A stretch of 49,158 nt of DNA from Muricomes sp049840515 (GCA_049840515.1 JASGKW010000012.1:1-49158); one strand, 5' to 3'. Shown: positions 41,525 to 49,158, numbered from the stretch's first letter. The notes: generated by a model from the sequence alone, not told the origin. Numbers and translations are program-made.

Positions 41525-43908
41525 GCACTTTTTACATTCGATTCGCTCCCCACCGACAAGTAAACATGGTATGCTTCATTTGAAATTTGATACAATGGAA
41601 CAAACTTTATGTCTCCATATTGGAAGCTGATACAGTTCCTCCCTTTTATGAGAATTTCTTCCAACTCATTTTCCTTAAGCGGCACATTTAGGTAATCTCT
41701 TTTATCAGAAACCGCGGCCAGTACATATGGTCCGTAAGCCAGAGCTGCAATTTCCGGATTATCGGGGGTACGTTCCATGCGCAGGGAACATGGGAAATGA
41801 ATTTTAATACAAATTTCTCTGTCCTCCGAGTCCCACTCTCCGGCCTGTATGGTAAATTGCAGATATCCGTCACTTCCGGGGCTGCACGGCCTCTCTTTTC
41901 CATTCACTTTTATTTCAGCCTGCCCCGTGCACCAGTAAGGCTGCCTGATTTTCAAATGCCATTTCTCACTTTCGCACGCCTTATTTTCACTTTTGAAATA
42001 TAAAGTGATATCTCCCGGATGCGCCTCTGCAACTGTCTGTTTCACAAGAATCCCCCGTGACTGCCAATAGACTTGTGATTCGAGGAACAAATTCACATAC
42101 AATGTATCCTCGCTCTGGAAGTAAACAGATTCAATATATTTAAAATGATTTTCCATTCCAGTTCCGTGGCAGCATGTGTTCTCTCTCTCAAACTTTTTTG
42201 AAAATCCGGGACCTAACGGCAGAAAGTAGACAGTCTCGCCGCTCGGCTCTTTGTCCGCGGATGACAGGATATGGTTCTGCATTGTCCTTTCATAGTAGTC
42301 CATGTAAGAGGCCAGCGGTTCATATTCATACAAAAGCTTTGTAAGCTTCAGCATATTATAGGATGCACAGCTTTCCGCCGTATTTTCCGTGAGAAAACCA
42401 GCAATTTTATCCCGCCCGTGAAACATCTCTGTCTCCCCGGTTCCACCGATTGCATAGCAGTGTGCTGATGTCACGGACTGCCAGAAGAACTTTGCCATGT
42501 CGTAATACCGCATTTCCCCGGATGCCTCATAAATTTTCATGGCACCAATAATCTGCGGAATATGCTGGTTTGCGTGCATGCCATCCAGCGCATCCTGTTT
42601 CATTTCCATTGGCAGGAACAGGCGGTCATTGTCGAACATTTCCGCCGTCCGCAGATGAAGTTCTTTTCCAGTTCTTAAATACAACTCTGCCAGACTTTCA
42701 TTTATTCCGCCAAACTCCCCGGCAATGTAGATGCTCCACATCTTCATCCTCTGGCTTTCGCTCAATCGGTTCAGACGCCGGAAAATCCACTCTCCTATTT
42801 TATCAGCTATCTCTAATGCCTGGCCTATACCCGCCCACTTTTCACAATCCAGAAGACCTGCAAGAATTTTGTGCAGTGTATAGTAGGGCGCCCATATTTC
42901 AGGGTATGGGGTGTATACCTCCAAAAGGTCAAACTGTTCTTCCAGATAAGCACTTAAAAATCCAGGCTGACAGCCCTTTTGCTCTGACAGCGCCGTCTGG
43001 CATTGCCCCAGTGCCTCCACCATATACTGGGCTTTTTTTAGAATCTCCTGATTTCCTGTGGAGTGAAAACATAAAGCCAGTGCAGAAAGATAGTGGCCTG
43101 TAGTATGACCTCTCACCAGACCCTCCGGGGAATCCCAGCCCGTCATTGGAGGGGCATTTTTTGTATCGAGCCCCGCCGCCCGGCGGAAATTATAGAGCAT
43201 CTGGTCGGCATTCGTTCCCAGCAGAAACGTGAGCATGCGGTTCTGTGCCTTTACAAACTCATTGTCCCCCAAAAGTGCAACGTGACTTTGTCCCCCGCAA
43301 TCGGCGAGGCTTATCACTTTAGTCTGAACCTTCCGGTTCATCTCCTGCTCTCTTTCAGTTGTATGCTCTTCTATGTGAATAAAAGCTGTCGCAGGGATTT
43401 TGATTTCTGCTCCGCTTTCTTCATCCACCCTGGTTCGGTCTTTCAGATATCCAGCAATCTCATAGGCGCCCGATTGTCTGCAATGAAACGCCTCCCCGCA
43501 CTCCCACACAACCTCATGCATAAGGTGGCTGTCCGCTGTCCTCACAGGAACATAAAATGGCAGGTAACGTTTCTCCCCAGCCTTCCCTTTCAAATGAATG
43601 GGGTAAACCTCCAGAACATCTATCTCTTTCTTTTTTTCCAGCAGAGTGATTTTAAACTCACGCTCCCCCGCAGCATTTCCATAAGTCAGATAAGCTGTGA
43701 GCTTCACTCTCCGGTTTCCGGTCCCGTAGGAGGGCCTTGTCACTTTTCCCTCTGACGTTATATAGTGCTCCTGCTCAGATTTCCAGCAGATATGTGACCC
43801 GTGCTTTCCTCTTGCCGGGAGAGTCAGGTCCGTCTCCACAGTATTCAGATTTCCTATATAGAGGGCCTCCAAATCTTCCTGAATGACCGCATCATCCGTC
43901 AATTTCAT
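41521..43908 (-). CDS. GH127-family beta-L-arabinofuranosidase-like enzyme (DUF1680) with N-terminal atrophied Ig-like domain
   Basis: A 795-aa cytosolic protein (no signal peptide). Residues ~8-95 look like an atrophied bacterial Ig domain (CWKSEQEHYITSEGKVTRPSYGTGNRRVKLTAYLT). The rest is the GH127 (alpha/alpha)6 barrel: GWDSPEGLVRGHTTGHYLSALAL, YTLHKILAGLLD, then GGTGETEMF, ENTAESCASYNM and NTCCHGTGMENH. In GH127 the zinc thiolate site is one Glu and three Cys, the first of the CC pair being the nucleophile; all are present. The ATG overlaps the upstream activase stop (TGATGA). The stop codon comes from a family 1 repeat. Confidence 0.88.
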   Translation of the reverse strand: MKLTDDAVIQEDLEALYIGNLNTVETDLTLPARGKHGSHICWKSEQEHYITSEGKVTRPSYGTGNRRVKLTAYLTYGNAAGEREFKITLLEKKKEIDVLEVYPIHLKGKAGEKRYLPFYVPVRTADSHLMHEVVWECGEAFHCRQSGAYEIAGYLKDRTRVDEESGAEIKIPATAFIHIEEHTTEREQEMNRKVQTKVISLADCGGQSHVALLGDNEFVKAQNRMLTFLLGTNADQMLYNFRRAAGLDTKNAPPMTGWDSPEGLVRGHTTGHYLSALALCFHSTGNQEILKKAQYMVEALGQCQTALSEQKGCQPGFLSAYLEEQFDLLEVYTPYPEIWAPYYTLHKILAGLLDCEKWAGIGQALEIADKIGEWIFRRLNRLSESQRMKMWSIYIAGEFGGINESLAELYLRTGKELHLRTAEMFDNDRLFLPMEMKQDALDGMHANQHIPQIIGAMKIYEASGEMRYYDMAKFFWQSVTSAHCYAIGGTGETEMFHGRDKIAGFLTENTAESCASYNMLKLTKLLYEYEPLASYMDYYERTMQNHILSSADKEPSGETVYFLPLGPGFSKKFERENTCCHGTGMENHFKYIESVYFQSEDTLYVNLFLESQVYWQSRGILVKQTVAEAHPGDITLYFKSENKACESEKWHLKIRQPYWCTGQAEIKVNGKERPCSPGSDGYLQFTIQAGEWDSEDREICIKIHFPCSLRMERTPDNPEIAALAYGPYVLAAVSDKRDYLNVPLKENELEEILIKGRNCISFQYGDIKFVPLYQISNEAYHVYLSVGSESNVKSA

Positions 43909-44609
43909 CACTCTACCCCTCTTAATTCCGCATTGGGAACATTTCTCCTCACAATTTCCAATGCCTGATCCATGATATCTTTTGTATATCCCCGAAGCCC
44001 CGGCTGAATCAAATCGCCAGAATCCACAAATTTTTGGAGATAATACTTTTCTGCGCCTCTGAGCCAGCGCCCGATGACAGCAAAGTCTTCCCGTTTATGT
44101 AACTCTCTCACCACTGTAGTCCTGAACTCATAAGGCACTGCGCCGGATAACAGAAAATCCACACTCTGGAGAATATTTTCCAGATGATATCCTTCAATTC
44201 CTATGCTCTCCCCGTATTTATTGGGTGCATTCTTAATATCCATCGCCACATAGTCAATGAGTTTTTGCTCTGCCAGCCTTTTCAGCAGAGCGACATTGCT
44301 GCCGTTGGTGTCAAGTTTCACATCATACCCAAGATTTTTCACCTTCACAAGAAAGGACTCAATGTCAGGCTGGAGCAAGGGTTCTCCCCCTGAGACACAC
44401 AGCCCGTCTAAAACCCCTCGGCGTTTTTCCAAAAATTCCAAAACCTGCTCTTCCGGTACTATGTTTTCAGAATCCACATGTGTCACCAGTGACGCATTAT
44501 GGCAGAAAGGGCACCGGAAATTGCAGCCTGCCGTAAAAATTGTGCATGCCACCTTTTCCGGATAATCCAGAAGTGTCAGTTTCTGCAATCCCTGAATGTT
44601 CATTCTCAT
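43908..44609 (-). CDS. nrdG: Anaerobic ribonucleotide reductase activating protein (radical SAM)
   Basis: A 233-aa radical SAM enzyme of the NrdG2-type activases. CNFRCPFCHN at ~29-38 is the CxxxCxxC [4Fe-4S] site. LCVSGGEPLLQPDIESFL follows, typical of these activases, as is the N-terminal IQGLQKLTLLDYPEKVACTIFT. It installs the glycyl radical in NrdD, probably the enzyme at 32.8-35.1 kb, although the two genes are ~9 kb apart. It is translationally coupled to the GH127 gene, an unexpected partner. Confidence 0.88.
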   Translation of the reverse strand: MRMNIQGLQKLTLLDYPEKVACTIFTAGCNFRCPFCHNASLVTHVDSENIVPEEQVLEFLEKRRGVLDGLCVSGGEPLLQPDIESFLVKVKNLGYDVKLDTNGSNVALLKRLAEQKLIDYVAMDIKNAPNKYGESIGIEGYHLENILQSVDFLLSGAVPYEFRTTVVRELHKREDFAVIGRWLRGAEKYYLQKFVDSGDLIQPGLRGYTKDIMDQALEIVRRNVPNAELRGVE

Positions 44610-44680
44610 CCCTCCCAGTCACTTTTCCATCCCCAGTATCCATGGGAATGTCCGTCTTGAATGTCCGTCTTATAACTCAT

Positions 44681-45280
44681 TTACAATTTAAAATACCCCA
44701 TCATAATGGGCATATATTCTTTACTGTATTCACCCAGAGAATAACTCCCCTTGCTCAGGCACCAGTCAGAGACCAGGGCACGCTCACACAAAGAGTAATA
44801 TTTTGTAATCTCTGCAATAGACTTATCAGAGCGTATCTCACCCTGTTTCTGTCCCGCCTCTATAATTCCTGTCAGCAATTGATAGTACACCCTGTTCTGG
44901 TCGAGAAGATGCCTCTGCCCCTTGGCCGTCAGCTGTGTAGAATACAGGGATGTAAGCAAATCAATGTTGATTCTCTCCTCCATCATAGAATGCACCTTGT
45001 AGTTCAGATACAGGAGTTTATCAAAATTATTCATCTCAGGGTCCATCTCCGCCGCAAGCTCATCATAATAATCATCAAGTACTGTAGACAGCGTGCCCAG
45101 CAGCTCATCCTTTGTATTAAAATAATAATAAAAAGAGCCCTTTGATGTGCCTGACCGCTCAATAATATCATCCACCGTAGTGTGGTCATACCCTTTATCA
45201 TAAAACATCTGCCACGCCGCAGACACAATCTTAGCTTTTATACTCTTCTTCTCTATCGGTTTCTCCATAGATTCTCCCAT
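44681..45280 (-). CDS. TetR family transcriptional regulator
   Basis: A 199-aa repressor. The N-terminal helix-turn-helix is clear: IKAKIVSAAWQMFYDKGYDHTTVDDIIERSGTSKGSFYYYFNTKDELLGTL (~14-64). The C-terminal half is a ligand-binding helical domain unlike any I recognise. It lies ~70 bp upstream of the activase gene in the same orientation, so it may control that unit. An open start with no strong ribosome site at 45280; the start is uncertain by a few codons. Confidence 0.9.
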   Translation of the reverse strand: MGESMEKPIEKKSIKAKIVSAAWQMFYDKGYDHTTVDDIIERSGTSKGSFYYYFNTKDELLGTLSTVLDDYYDELAAEMDPEMNNFDKLLYLNYKVHSMMEERINIDLLTSLYSTQLTAKGQRHLLDQNRVYYQLLTGIIEAGQKQGEIRSDKSIAEITKYYSLCERALVSDWCLSKGSYSLGEYSKEYMPIMMGYFKL

Positions 45281-45356
45281 ATAATCATTCCTTCTCCAAT
45301 CAAATTTCCTGTTTTCTTATTTTAACACAAAATCAAAAACATGCAAAGAGAGTCTT

Positions 45357-45377
45357 CAAAGGGGTCTGACCCCTTTG
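45357..45377. repeat. CAAAGGGGTC/GACCCCTTTG palindrome
   Basis: A perfect inverted repeat in the gap between tetR and proC, same core as those at 5168 and 15681. Confidence 0.65.
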
Positions 45378-45394
45378 CAATCCTTTGTCGTACA

Positions 45395-45429
45395 AAAAGA
45401 GCCAGACTGTATTGATGTCTGACTCTTTT
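45395..45429 (-). terminator. Terminator of proC
   Basis: Stem AAAAGAG(C)CAGAC / GTCTGACTCTTTT, ~20 bases after the proC stop, followed on the minus strand by TTTTGT. A plausible intrinsic terminator. Confidence 0.75.
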
Positions 45430-45449
45430 GTCTTGATGTATAGGCGAAC

Positions 45450-46244
45450 TTATAAACTCTTAGATATTTCGGTACATGCTTTCATTGCTTCAATTATTCC
45501 GCTTCTGAATCCATTTCTTTCCAGTACACGGACAGCTTCTATTGTTGTTCCTGCCGGTGAGCACACCATGTCTTTTAACTCGGCGGGGTGCTTTCCGGTC
45601 TCCAGCACCATTTTAGCACTTCCGTACACTGCCTGCGCTGCAAATTTGTAAGCCTGCGGTCTTGGCATGCCGTCTGCCACTGCAGCGTCAGCCATTGCCT
45701 CGATGAACATGAATACATAAGCCGGAGCGCTTCCGCTTACTGATACTACTACATCCATCAGGTGCTCTGAAACTACTTCCACTTTACCAAAGGAGCTTAA
45801 TATTTTAGTTGCATGTTTCAAATCATCTTCTTTCACAGCATCATTTGGACACATAGCGGTCATTCCCTCTCCAACCATAGCGGGGGTATTTGGCATTGTG
45901 CGGATGATTTTTACCTTTTTGCCAAACTGTTCTTCCAGCCACGCAAGAGTCTTTCCAGGTGCAATTGTGATAATCATCTTGTCATCTGTCATCAGGTCTT
46001 TAATTCCGGCGATGGTATCGGCGTAAAACTGAGGCTTAACAGAAAGAATAATCACTTCTGATTTTTCCACAACTTCTCTGTTATCAGCAGTCACATTGAT
46101 GCCGTACTGAGCCTGTGCTTTTTCTCTTCCCGGTGCAAAAATATCAGAACCAATCATTTCTTCGGGCTTGAAAACACCTTCTTTGATGATGCCGCCCATA
46201 ATTGCGCCTGCCATGTTACCTGTTCCGATAAATCCTAATTTCAT
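45450..46244 (-). CDS. proC: Pyrroline-5-carboxylate reductase
   Basis: Reduces P5C to proline. A complete 264-aa enzyme: KLGFIGTGNMAGAIMGG at the N-terminus binds NADPH, IIRTMPNTPAMVGEGMTAM, GSAPAYVFMFIEAMADAAVADGMPR and the C-terminal DMVCSPAGTTIEAVRVLERNGFRSGI are diagnostic. ATG 46244 follows GGAGGA by 5-9 bases, so the extension to 46265 is dismissed. If the glycyl radical enzyme at the window end is HypD, ProC would take its P5C product to proline. Confidence 0.96.
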   Translation of the reverse strand: MKLGFIGTGNMAGAIMGGIIKEGVFKPEEMIGSDIFAPGREKAQAQYGINVTADNREVVEKSEVIILSVKPQFYADTIAGIKDLMTDDKMIITIAPGKTLAWLEEQFGKKVKIIRTMPNTPAMVGEGMTAMCPNDAVKEDDLKHATKILSSFGKVEVVSEHLMDVVVSVSGSAPAYVFMFIEAMADAAVADGMPRPQAYKFAAQAVYGSAKMVLETGKHPAELKDMVCSPAGTTIEAVRVLERNGFRSGIIEAMKACTEISKSL

Positions 46245-46311
46245 GATGCTCCTCCTTGTTTTCACTTGTCTGATTGTTAATTCTAAAAGATTCCCTGTTT
46301 CTCACTGCACC

Positions 46312-46620
46312 TTACTTATAAGAACAGCAATAATCCGCATATTCTCCTACTTTTACCACAAAGCTGGACTGTGCCGGCACTGAAAATGAAGTTCCCTCCC
46401 CATAGGAGACAAAAACATCACTGCCCGGCAGTTTTACGTCCATACTTCCACCCATGACTTCCATGATTTCTTCCCCTGCGGTTCCAAATTCATACTCTCC
46501 TGCCACCATAAATCCCAATGTCTTTCTCTCTCCGTCAGGCATGTAAAATGTCCTGCTTGTCACTTTTCCATCAAAATACACATTGGCTGCTTTTACTAAT
46601 CTTACGTTTTCAAATTCCAT
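46312..46620 (-). CDS. ppnP: Pyrimidine/purine nucleoside phosphorylase PpnP-like (DUF1255)
   Basis: A 102-aa single-domain cupin. The DUF1255/PpnP pattern is clear: NVYFDGKVTSRTFYMPDGERKTLGFMVAGEYEFGT, then EIMEVMGGSMDVKLPGSD and GTSFSVPAQSSFVVKV. In E. coli PpnP cleaves many nucleosides with phosphate. AGGCCTGAC-type spacing before the ATG gives GGGAGG ~8 bases upstream. It has its own promoter and a pair of GTATAC palindromes upstream. Confidence 0.9.
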   Translation of the reverse strand: MEFENVRLVKAANVYFDGKVTSRTFYMPDGERKTLGFMVAGEYEFGTAGEEIMEVMGGSMDVKLPGSDVFVSYGEGTSFSVPAQSSFVVKVGEYADYCCSYK

Positions 46621-46692
46621 GTCAGGCCTCCCTTTTCACTTCATTTCTCATTAAACATTAGTAGTTCAATAAGTATCGGTTTGTGGTGTATT

Positions 46693-46721
46693 TTGTATAC
46701 ATTAATTTTATTTGTATACAA
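46693..46721. promoter_or_regulatory. Operator pair (TTGTATACAT, TTGTATACAA), likely for the GntR regulator
   Basis: Two copies of TTGTATACA(A/T) with GTATAC cores at 46695 and 46714, exactly 19 bp apart, just downstream of the ppnP promoter. The same pair with the same spacing sits before the gntR gene at 47133. Confidence 0.65.
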
Positions 46722-46738
46722 TTTTTCTTCTTGAATAC

Positions 46739-46767
46739 AATATAACACTTTGTAGAATTATTGTCAA
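46739..46767 (-). promoter_or_regulatory. Promoter of ppnP
   Basis: Minus strand -35 TTGACA (46762-46767), 17-base spacer, -10 TATATT (46739-46744). Its transcript would start just before the operator pair. Confidence 0.65.
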
Positions 46768-46794
46768 TCAGAATCTCATAAAAAATACGCTTTC

Positions 46795-47064
46795 TTACTT
46801 CACCGAAAAGCCCTTTTCTTCCCTGAGAGGTATCTCCTGGGTGTCCATCCATTCTATGCATATGAACTGCCCCCTGTTCAGTCCCTCTAAGAGCTTATGA
46901 ATCATAGGTTCTCTCCCCTGAACTTCCATGGTTACAGTGCCGTTCCACTCATTTTTTGCCCATCCGGTCAGACCTAATGACTGTGCAAGATACTTTGCCG
47001 TATAGCGGAAACCGACACCCTGTACTCTCCCGTGAAATGTAATTCTTTTTCTCACTTCCCCCAT
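46795..47064 (-). CDS. acyP: Acylphosphatase
   Basis: An 89-aa enzyme hydrolysing carboxyl-phosphate bonds. HGRVQGVGFRY at ~11-21 contains the catalytic Arg with its phosphate loop, and GWAKNEWNGTVTMEVQG at ~35-51 contains the catalytic Asn and family signature. ATG 47064 is selected because GGAGGTGG lies 6 bases upstream; the frame opens at 47118. It is divergent from gntR. Confidence 0.93.
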   Translation of the reverse strand: MGEVRKRITFHGRVQGVGFRYTAKYLAQSLGLTGWAKNEWNGTVTMEVQGREPMIHKLLEGLNRGQFICIEWMDTQEIPLREEKGFSVK

Positions 47065-47104
47065 TTCTCCACCTCCTTCATCAACGCCATTCTCTTTGTC
47101 AGGG

Positions 47105-47133
47105 TTGCAATTGTGCATTTTTTCCTATATAAT
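47105..47133 (+). promoter_or_regulatory. Promoter of gntR
   Basis: -35 TTGCAA (47105-47110), 17-base spacer, perfect -10 TATAAT (47128-47133). The first GTATAC palindrome begins at its 3' edge, fitting autorepression. Confidence 0.65.
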
Positions 47134-47162
47134 TCGTATACGGAAAACACTTTTGTATACAA
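47133..47162. promoter_or_regulatory. Operator pair (TTCGTATACG, TTGTATACAA) upstream of gntR
   Basis: GTATAC cores at 47136 and 47155, 19 bp apart, between the -10 box and the gntR start. Same spacing as the pair at 46693. Probably bound by the GntR protein itself. Confidence 0.65.
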
Positions 47163-47176
47163 ATAGAGGTAATATT

Positions 47177-47812
47177 ATGGCACGAAAACATATTTCTTTG
47201 GCGGACCAGGCCTATGAATCCATCCGCACTAATATTTTGAACCTGACTTATCCGCCAGGAACACAACTGACCGAGGCAAAGCTGACCGCCGACCTGAATA
47301 TGAGCCGCAGCCCTGTCCGCGCCGCAATTAAAATGTTACAGGCAGAAGGATTAATCGTCTCTGACTACTACAAATCCATGACGGTGAGGGAAATTACCGC
47401 CAAGGATATCCAGGAAATTTACCAGCTCCGGGAGCTTTTAGAAAGCAGCGCCTTTAAGCTTATTTTCACTTCCGGCAGCCATGAGGAATATTCATACCGG
47501 ATTGAAGAAAAAGTTGTCCGCATGTGCGCGGCAGCCAATGATCTCTTTCAGTGGAAGCTGGCCGATACAAATATGCATCTGGAGATTATAAGCATCTTTG
47601 ACAACGAGCGCATCAACCGCATCTATGAAAATAACATGTCAGAGTTAATCCGAATGGGCCAGTCCTCCGTAAAAAATGGAATGAATATTTCAAAAACAAA
47701 TGAGAATCTTAAAAAAATGGTCCAGCTTATGCGCGAAAACAAGTATGAAGCCGCTTATGAAATTCTGAAAGAAGACCACTTTACAATAGGAAAGGAGACT
47801 GCACTGTCATAA
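47177..47812 (+). CDS. GntR family transcriptional regulator (FadR/FCD-type)
   Basis: A 211-aa regulator. The winged helix is clear: QAYESIRTNILNLTYPPGTQLTEAKLTADLNMSRSPVRAAIKMLQAEGLI (~11-60), then an FCD-like helical effector domain (DIQEIYQLRELLESSAFKLIF...). ATG 47177 follows AGAGG at 6 bases. The gene is divergent from acyP and convergent with the glycyl radical enzyme gene, and probably regulates the latter and ppnP through GTATAC palindromes. Confidence 0.92.
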   Translation: MARKHISLADQAYESIRTNILNLTYPPGTQLTEAKLTADLNMSRSPVRAAIKMLQAEGLIVSDYYKSMTVREITAKDIQEIYQLRELLESSAFKLIFTSGSHEEYSYRIEEKVVRMCAAANDLFQWKLADTNMHLEIISIFDNERINRIYENNMSELIRMGQSSVKNGMNISKTNENLKKMVQLMRENKYEAAYEILKEDHFTIGKETALS

Positions 47813-47835
47813 TCCAGTCAGTCTCCTTTCTCTGT
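47791..47835 (+). terminator. Terminator of gntR
   Basis: Stem AAAGGAGACT / AGTCTCCTTT (10 perfect pairs), the gntR stop codon lying in its loop. A T-run follows on the plus strand. A further small hairpin GCGGGTA/TACCCGC at ~47836-47862 lies between it and the convergent gene. Confidence 0.75.
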
Positions 47836-47879
47836 GCGGGTACATTTTCATACCCGCATAATATCAGCATTTCTATCAT

Positions 47880-49087
47880 TTAGTTAAAGTTTTGCTCTGT
47901 TCTTCCAATAATCTCATCCTGCAGCGCTTTGCTCAGGTTTCTGAAATGATCACTGTATCCAGCTACACGCACAATCAAATCTCTGTATTCCTGAGGATTC
48001 TGCTGAGCTTTAATCAGAGTCTCTCTGTCGATAACATTGAATTGGATATGATGTCCGTCCATATTGAAGTACGTGCGCACAAGGTTTGCCATGTGATCCA
48101 ATCCTTCTTCGCCTGCCACTGACGGCCGGTGTAAACTTCTGATTCAGCAGAGTACCGCCTGTCTGTAAGTGGTCCATCTTTGCACAAGACTTAACAACTG
48201 CTGTAGGTCTGGTTCATGCTCCGGCGCCTTCTTCCTCAGGAGAAATACCTTTCTGATACAGGTTTGTTTGCCAGACGTCCGTTTGGACTTGCCATCATAA
48301 CTTCACCAAAGTAAACATGGCATGTGGTAGGAAGCATGTTGATTCTGTACTGTCCGCCCAGCATGTTTGGTCTTCCCGTTACCTGGACTCTGTAGAATTC
48401 AAATACAGACTTCATGATATCATCTGCATATTCATCATCGTTGCCATACTTAGGTGTCTTGTTTGCTACCAGGTTGTAGATTCTCTCATGACCCTCAAAG
48501 TTGTCATCCAGCGCTTTCATCAGCTCTTCCATTGTAAATGTCTTCTTATCAAATACGTTATATTTGATAGCTGACAAGCTGTCTGTGATAGTACCGATAC
48601 CTACGCCCTGCAGATATTTTGTATTGTATCTTGCTCCGCCGCCATTGTAATCCTTACCTCTGGAAATACAGTCATTTGTAATAACAGAAGGGAATGGTGC
48701 AGGCATATTCTCTGCATAAATTTTCTGAGATTACGTTGCTTCCCTGAATCTTGATGTTGATAAAGGATTCCATCTGCTTTTTAAATGCATCATAGAGTTC
48801 TTCATAGCTCTTGAAATCTGTAGCATATCCGAGCTGTAAGCCAAGCTGTTTATCTGCCACTTTGTCATATCCGTTGTTCAGAGTCAGCTCAAGAATCTTA
48901 GGAATGTTAAAGTATCCTGTGAGGATGTAAGCTTCATTTCCGAATGCACCTGTCTCTACACATCCGCTGGTTCCGCCGCATCTTGCATCTGCAAGGCTCT
49001 TGCCCGCATTAAGCAGCTCCTGGATGATTGCTTCTGTGTTGTAGAATGCCGGCTGTCCCCAGCCTTTTCTGGAAATCTCACAAGCAC
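47880..49087 (-). CDS. hypD: Glycyl radical enzyme, probably trans-4-hydroxy-L-proline dehydratase (partial, about four indels)
   Basis: The C-terminal ~400 residues of a PFL-like dehydratase, cut at the window end. GGTSGCVETGAFG holds the active-site Cys and the CVE glutamate typical of dehydratases, not pyruvate formate-lyase. The glycyl radical loop is RVAGYSDHF, and the end is LQDEIIGRTEQNF. Frames change near 48727, 48254, 48214 and 48125; joined they give one continuous protein (middle TRPTAVVKSCAKMDHLQTGGTLLNQKF). Nearby proC supports HypD (hydroxyproline to P5C to proline), but other CVE dehydratases such as CutC-like or propanediol/glycerol types cannot be excluded. No activase is in view. 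Confidence 0.72.
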
Positions 49088-49158
49088 AGGTGCTGTTGCA
49101 CTTATTGTGTTTCCCTATTAACCTTAGCAATACGTAACGACGCGAGGCTAACATAGCA
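49088..49158 (-). other. Untrimmed sequencing adapter and barcode, not genomic DNA
   Basis: Read on the minus strand from the window end: TTACGTATTGCT (Nanopore adapter), AAGGTTAA (barcode flank), 22 bases starting TAGGGAAACAC (barcode-like), then CAGCACCT (other flank) directly before the enzyme gene. This is the known layout of Oxford Nanopore native barcoding. The outermost ~20 bases are a poor match, as expected from a noisy read end. It must be removed before any comparison. Confidence 0.85.

Overview
The window looks like chromosome of a low-GC, strictly anaerobic Gram-positive, most likely a gut Lachnospiraceae (Clostridia). The signs are strong AGGAGG-type ribosome binding sites, a T-box on tyrS, energy-coupling-factor (ECF) transporter genes next to truA, a class III (glycyl radical) ribonucleotide reductase, a second glycyl radical enzyme, and an IMP cyclohydrolase paired with a free-standing AICAR formyltransferase. 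The genus assignment is inference. The last ~70 bases are not genome: they read as an untrimmed Oxford Nanopore adapter plus barcode. This fits the many single-base frameshifts in otherwise intact housekeeping genes (tsaB, the AICAR formyltransferase, trxB, nrdD, the terminal glycyl radical enzyme); I treat these as probable sequencing indels, not true pseudogenes.

Layout. 1-5.7 kb: two tRNA-Ser genes, then ispD, tsaD, rnz, a small zinc-ribbon gene, tsaB-rimI (apparently fused) and tsaE, all on the minus strand, so the three t6A genes tsaB/D/E are close together. 5.7-9.3 kb: a tandem repeat array, the last two steps of purine synthesis as two separate proteins, and a CNNM/CorC-type membrane protein. 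9.4-10.5 kb: an IS481/IS1202-like insertion sequence with 25-bp direct repeats. 10.5-14.4 kb: a LUD-domain gene, a PH-domain gene, a DUF2442/DUF4160 pair, rpsI and rplM. 14.4-18 kb: a GH13 glucosidase, a flavin reductase and tyrS with its T-box. 18-28.9 kb: a cell-envelope group (YfhO-like, CsbB-like glycosyltransferase, MprF-like lysyltransferase domain), then truA-ecfT-ecfA2-ecfA1, a drug/metabolite exporter and a cyclophilin. 29-35 kb: an MsmK/UgpC-type ATPase, a PucR/CdaR regulator and trxB next to an nrdD with a C-terminal redoxin domain. 35.5-41.2 kb: a complete oppABCDF operon. 41.5-49 kb: a GH127 enzyme coupled to an NrdG-like activase, a TetR regulator, proC, ppnP, acylphosphatase, a GntR regulator with paired GTATAC palindromes, and a probable hydroxyproline dehydratase (HypD).

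The least explained material is intergenic. Two unrelated families of structured repeats recur. Family 1 (~173 bp, three full and three degenerate copies) begins and ends with GTAACAGTTCAGCCAT-type inverted termini and carries a long hairpin whose arms differ completely between copies while still pairing. It sits exactly at gene 3' ends and in three cases supplies the stop codon. Family 2 (~150 bp, two copies) has GATTATCTGCG termini and compensatory stem changes; one copy is flanked by a 17-bp duplication of the end of rpsI, so it looks mobile. Neither encodes a protein. They are the best candidates here for an undescribed system: non-autonomous, structure-conserved elements that target gene ends.
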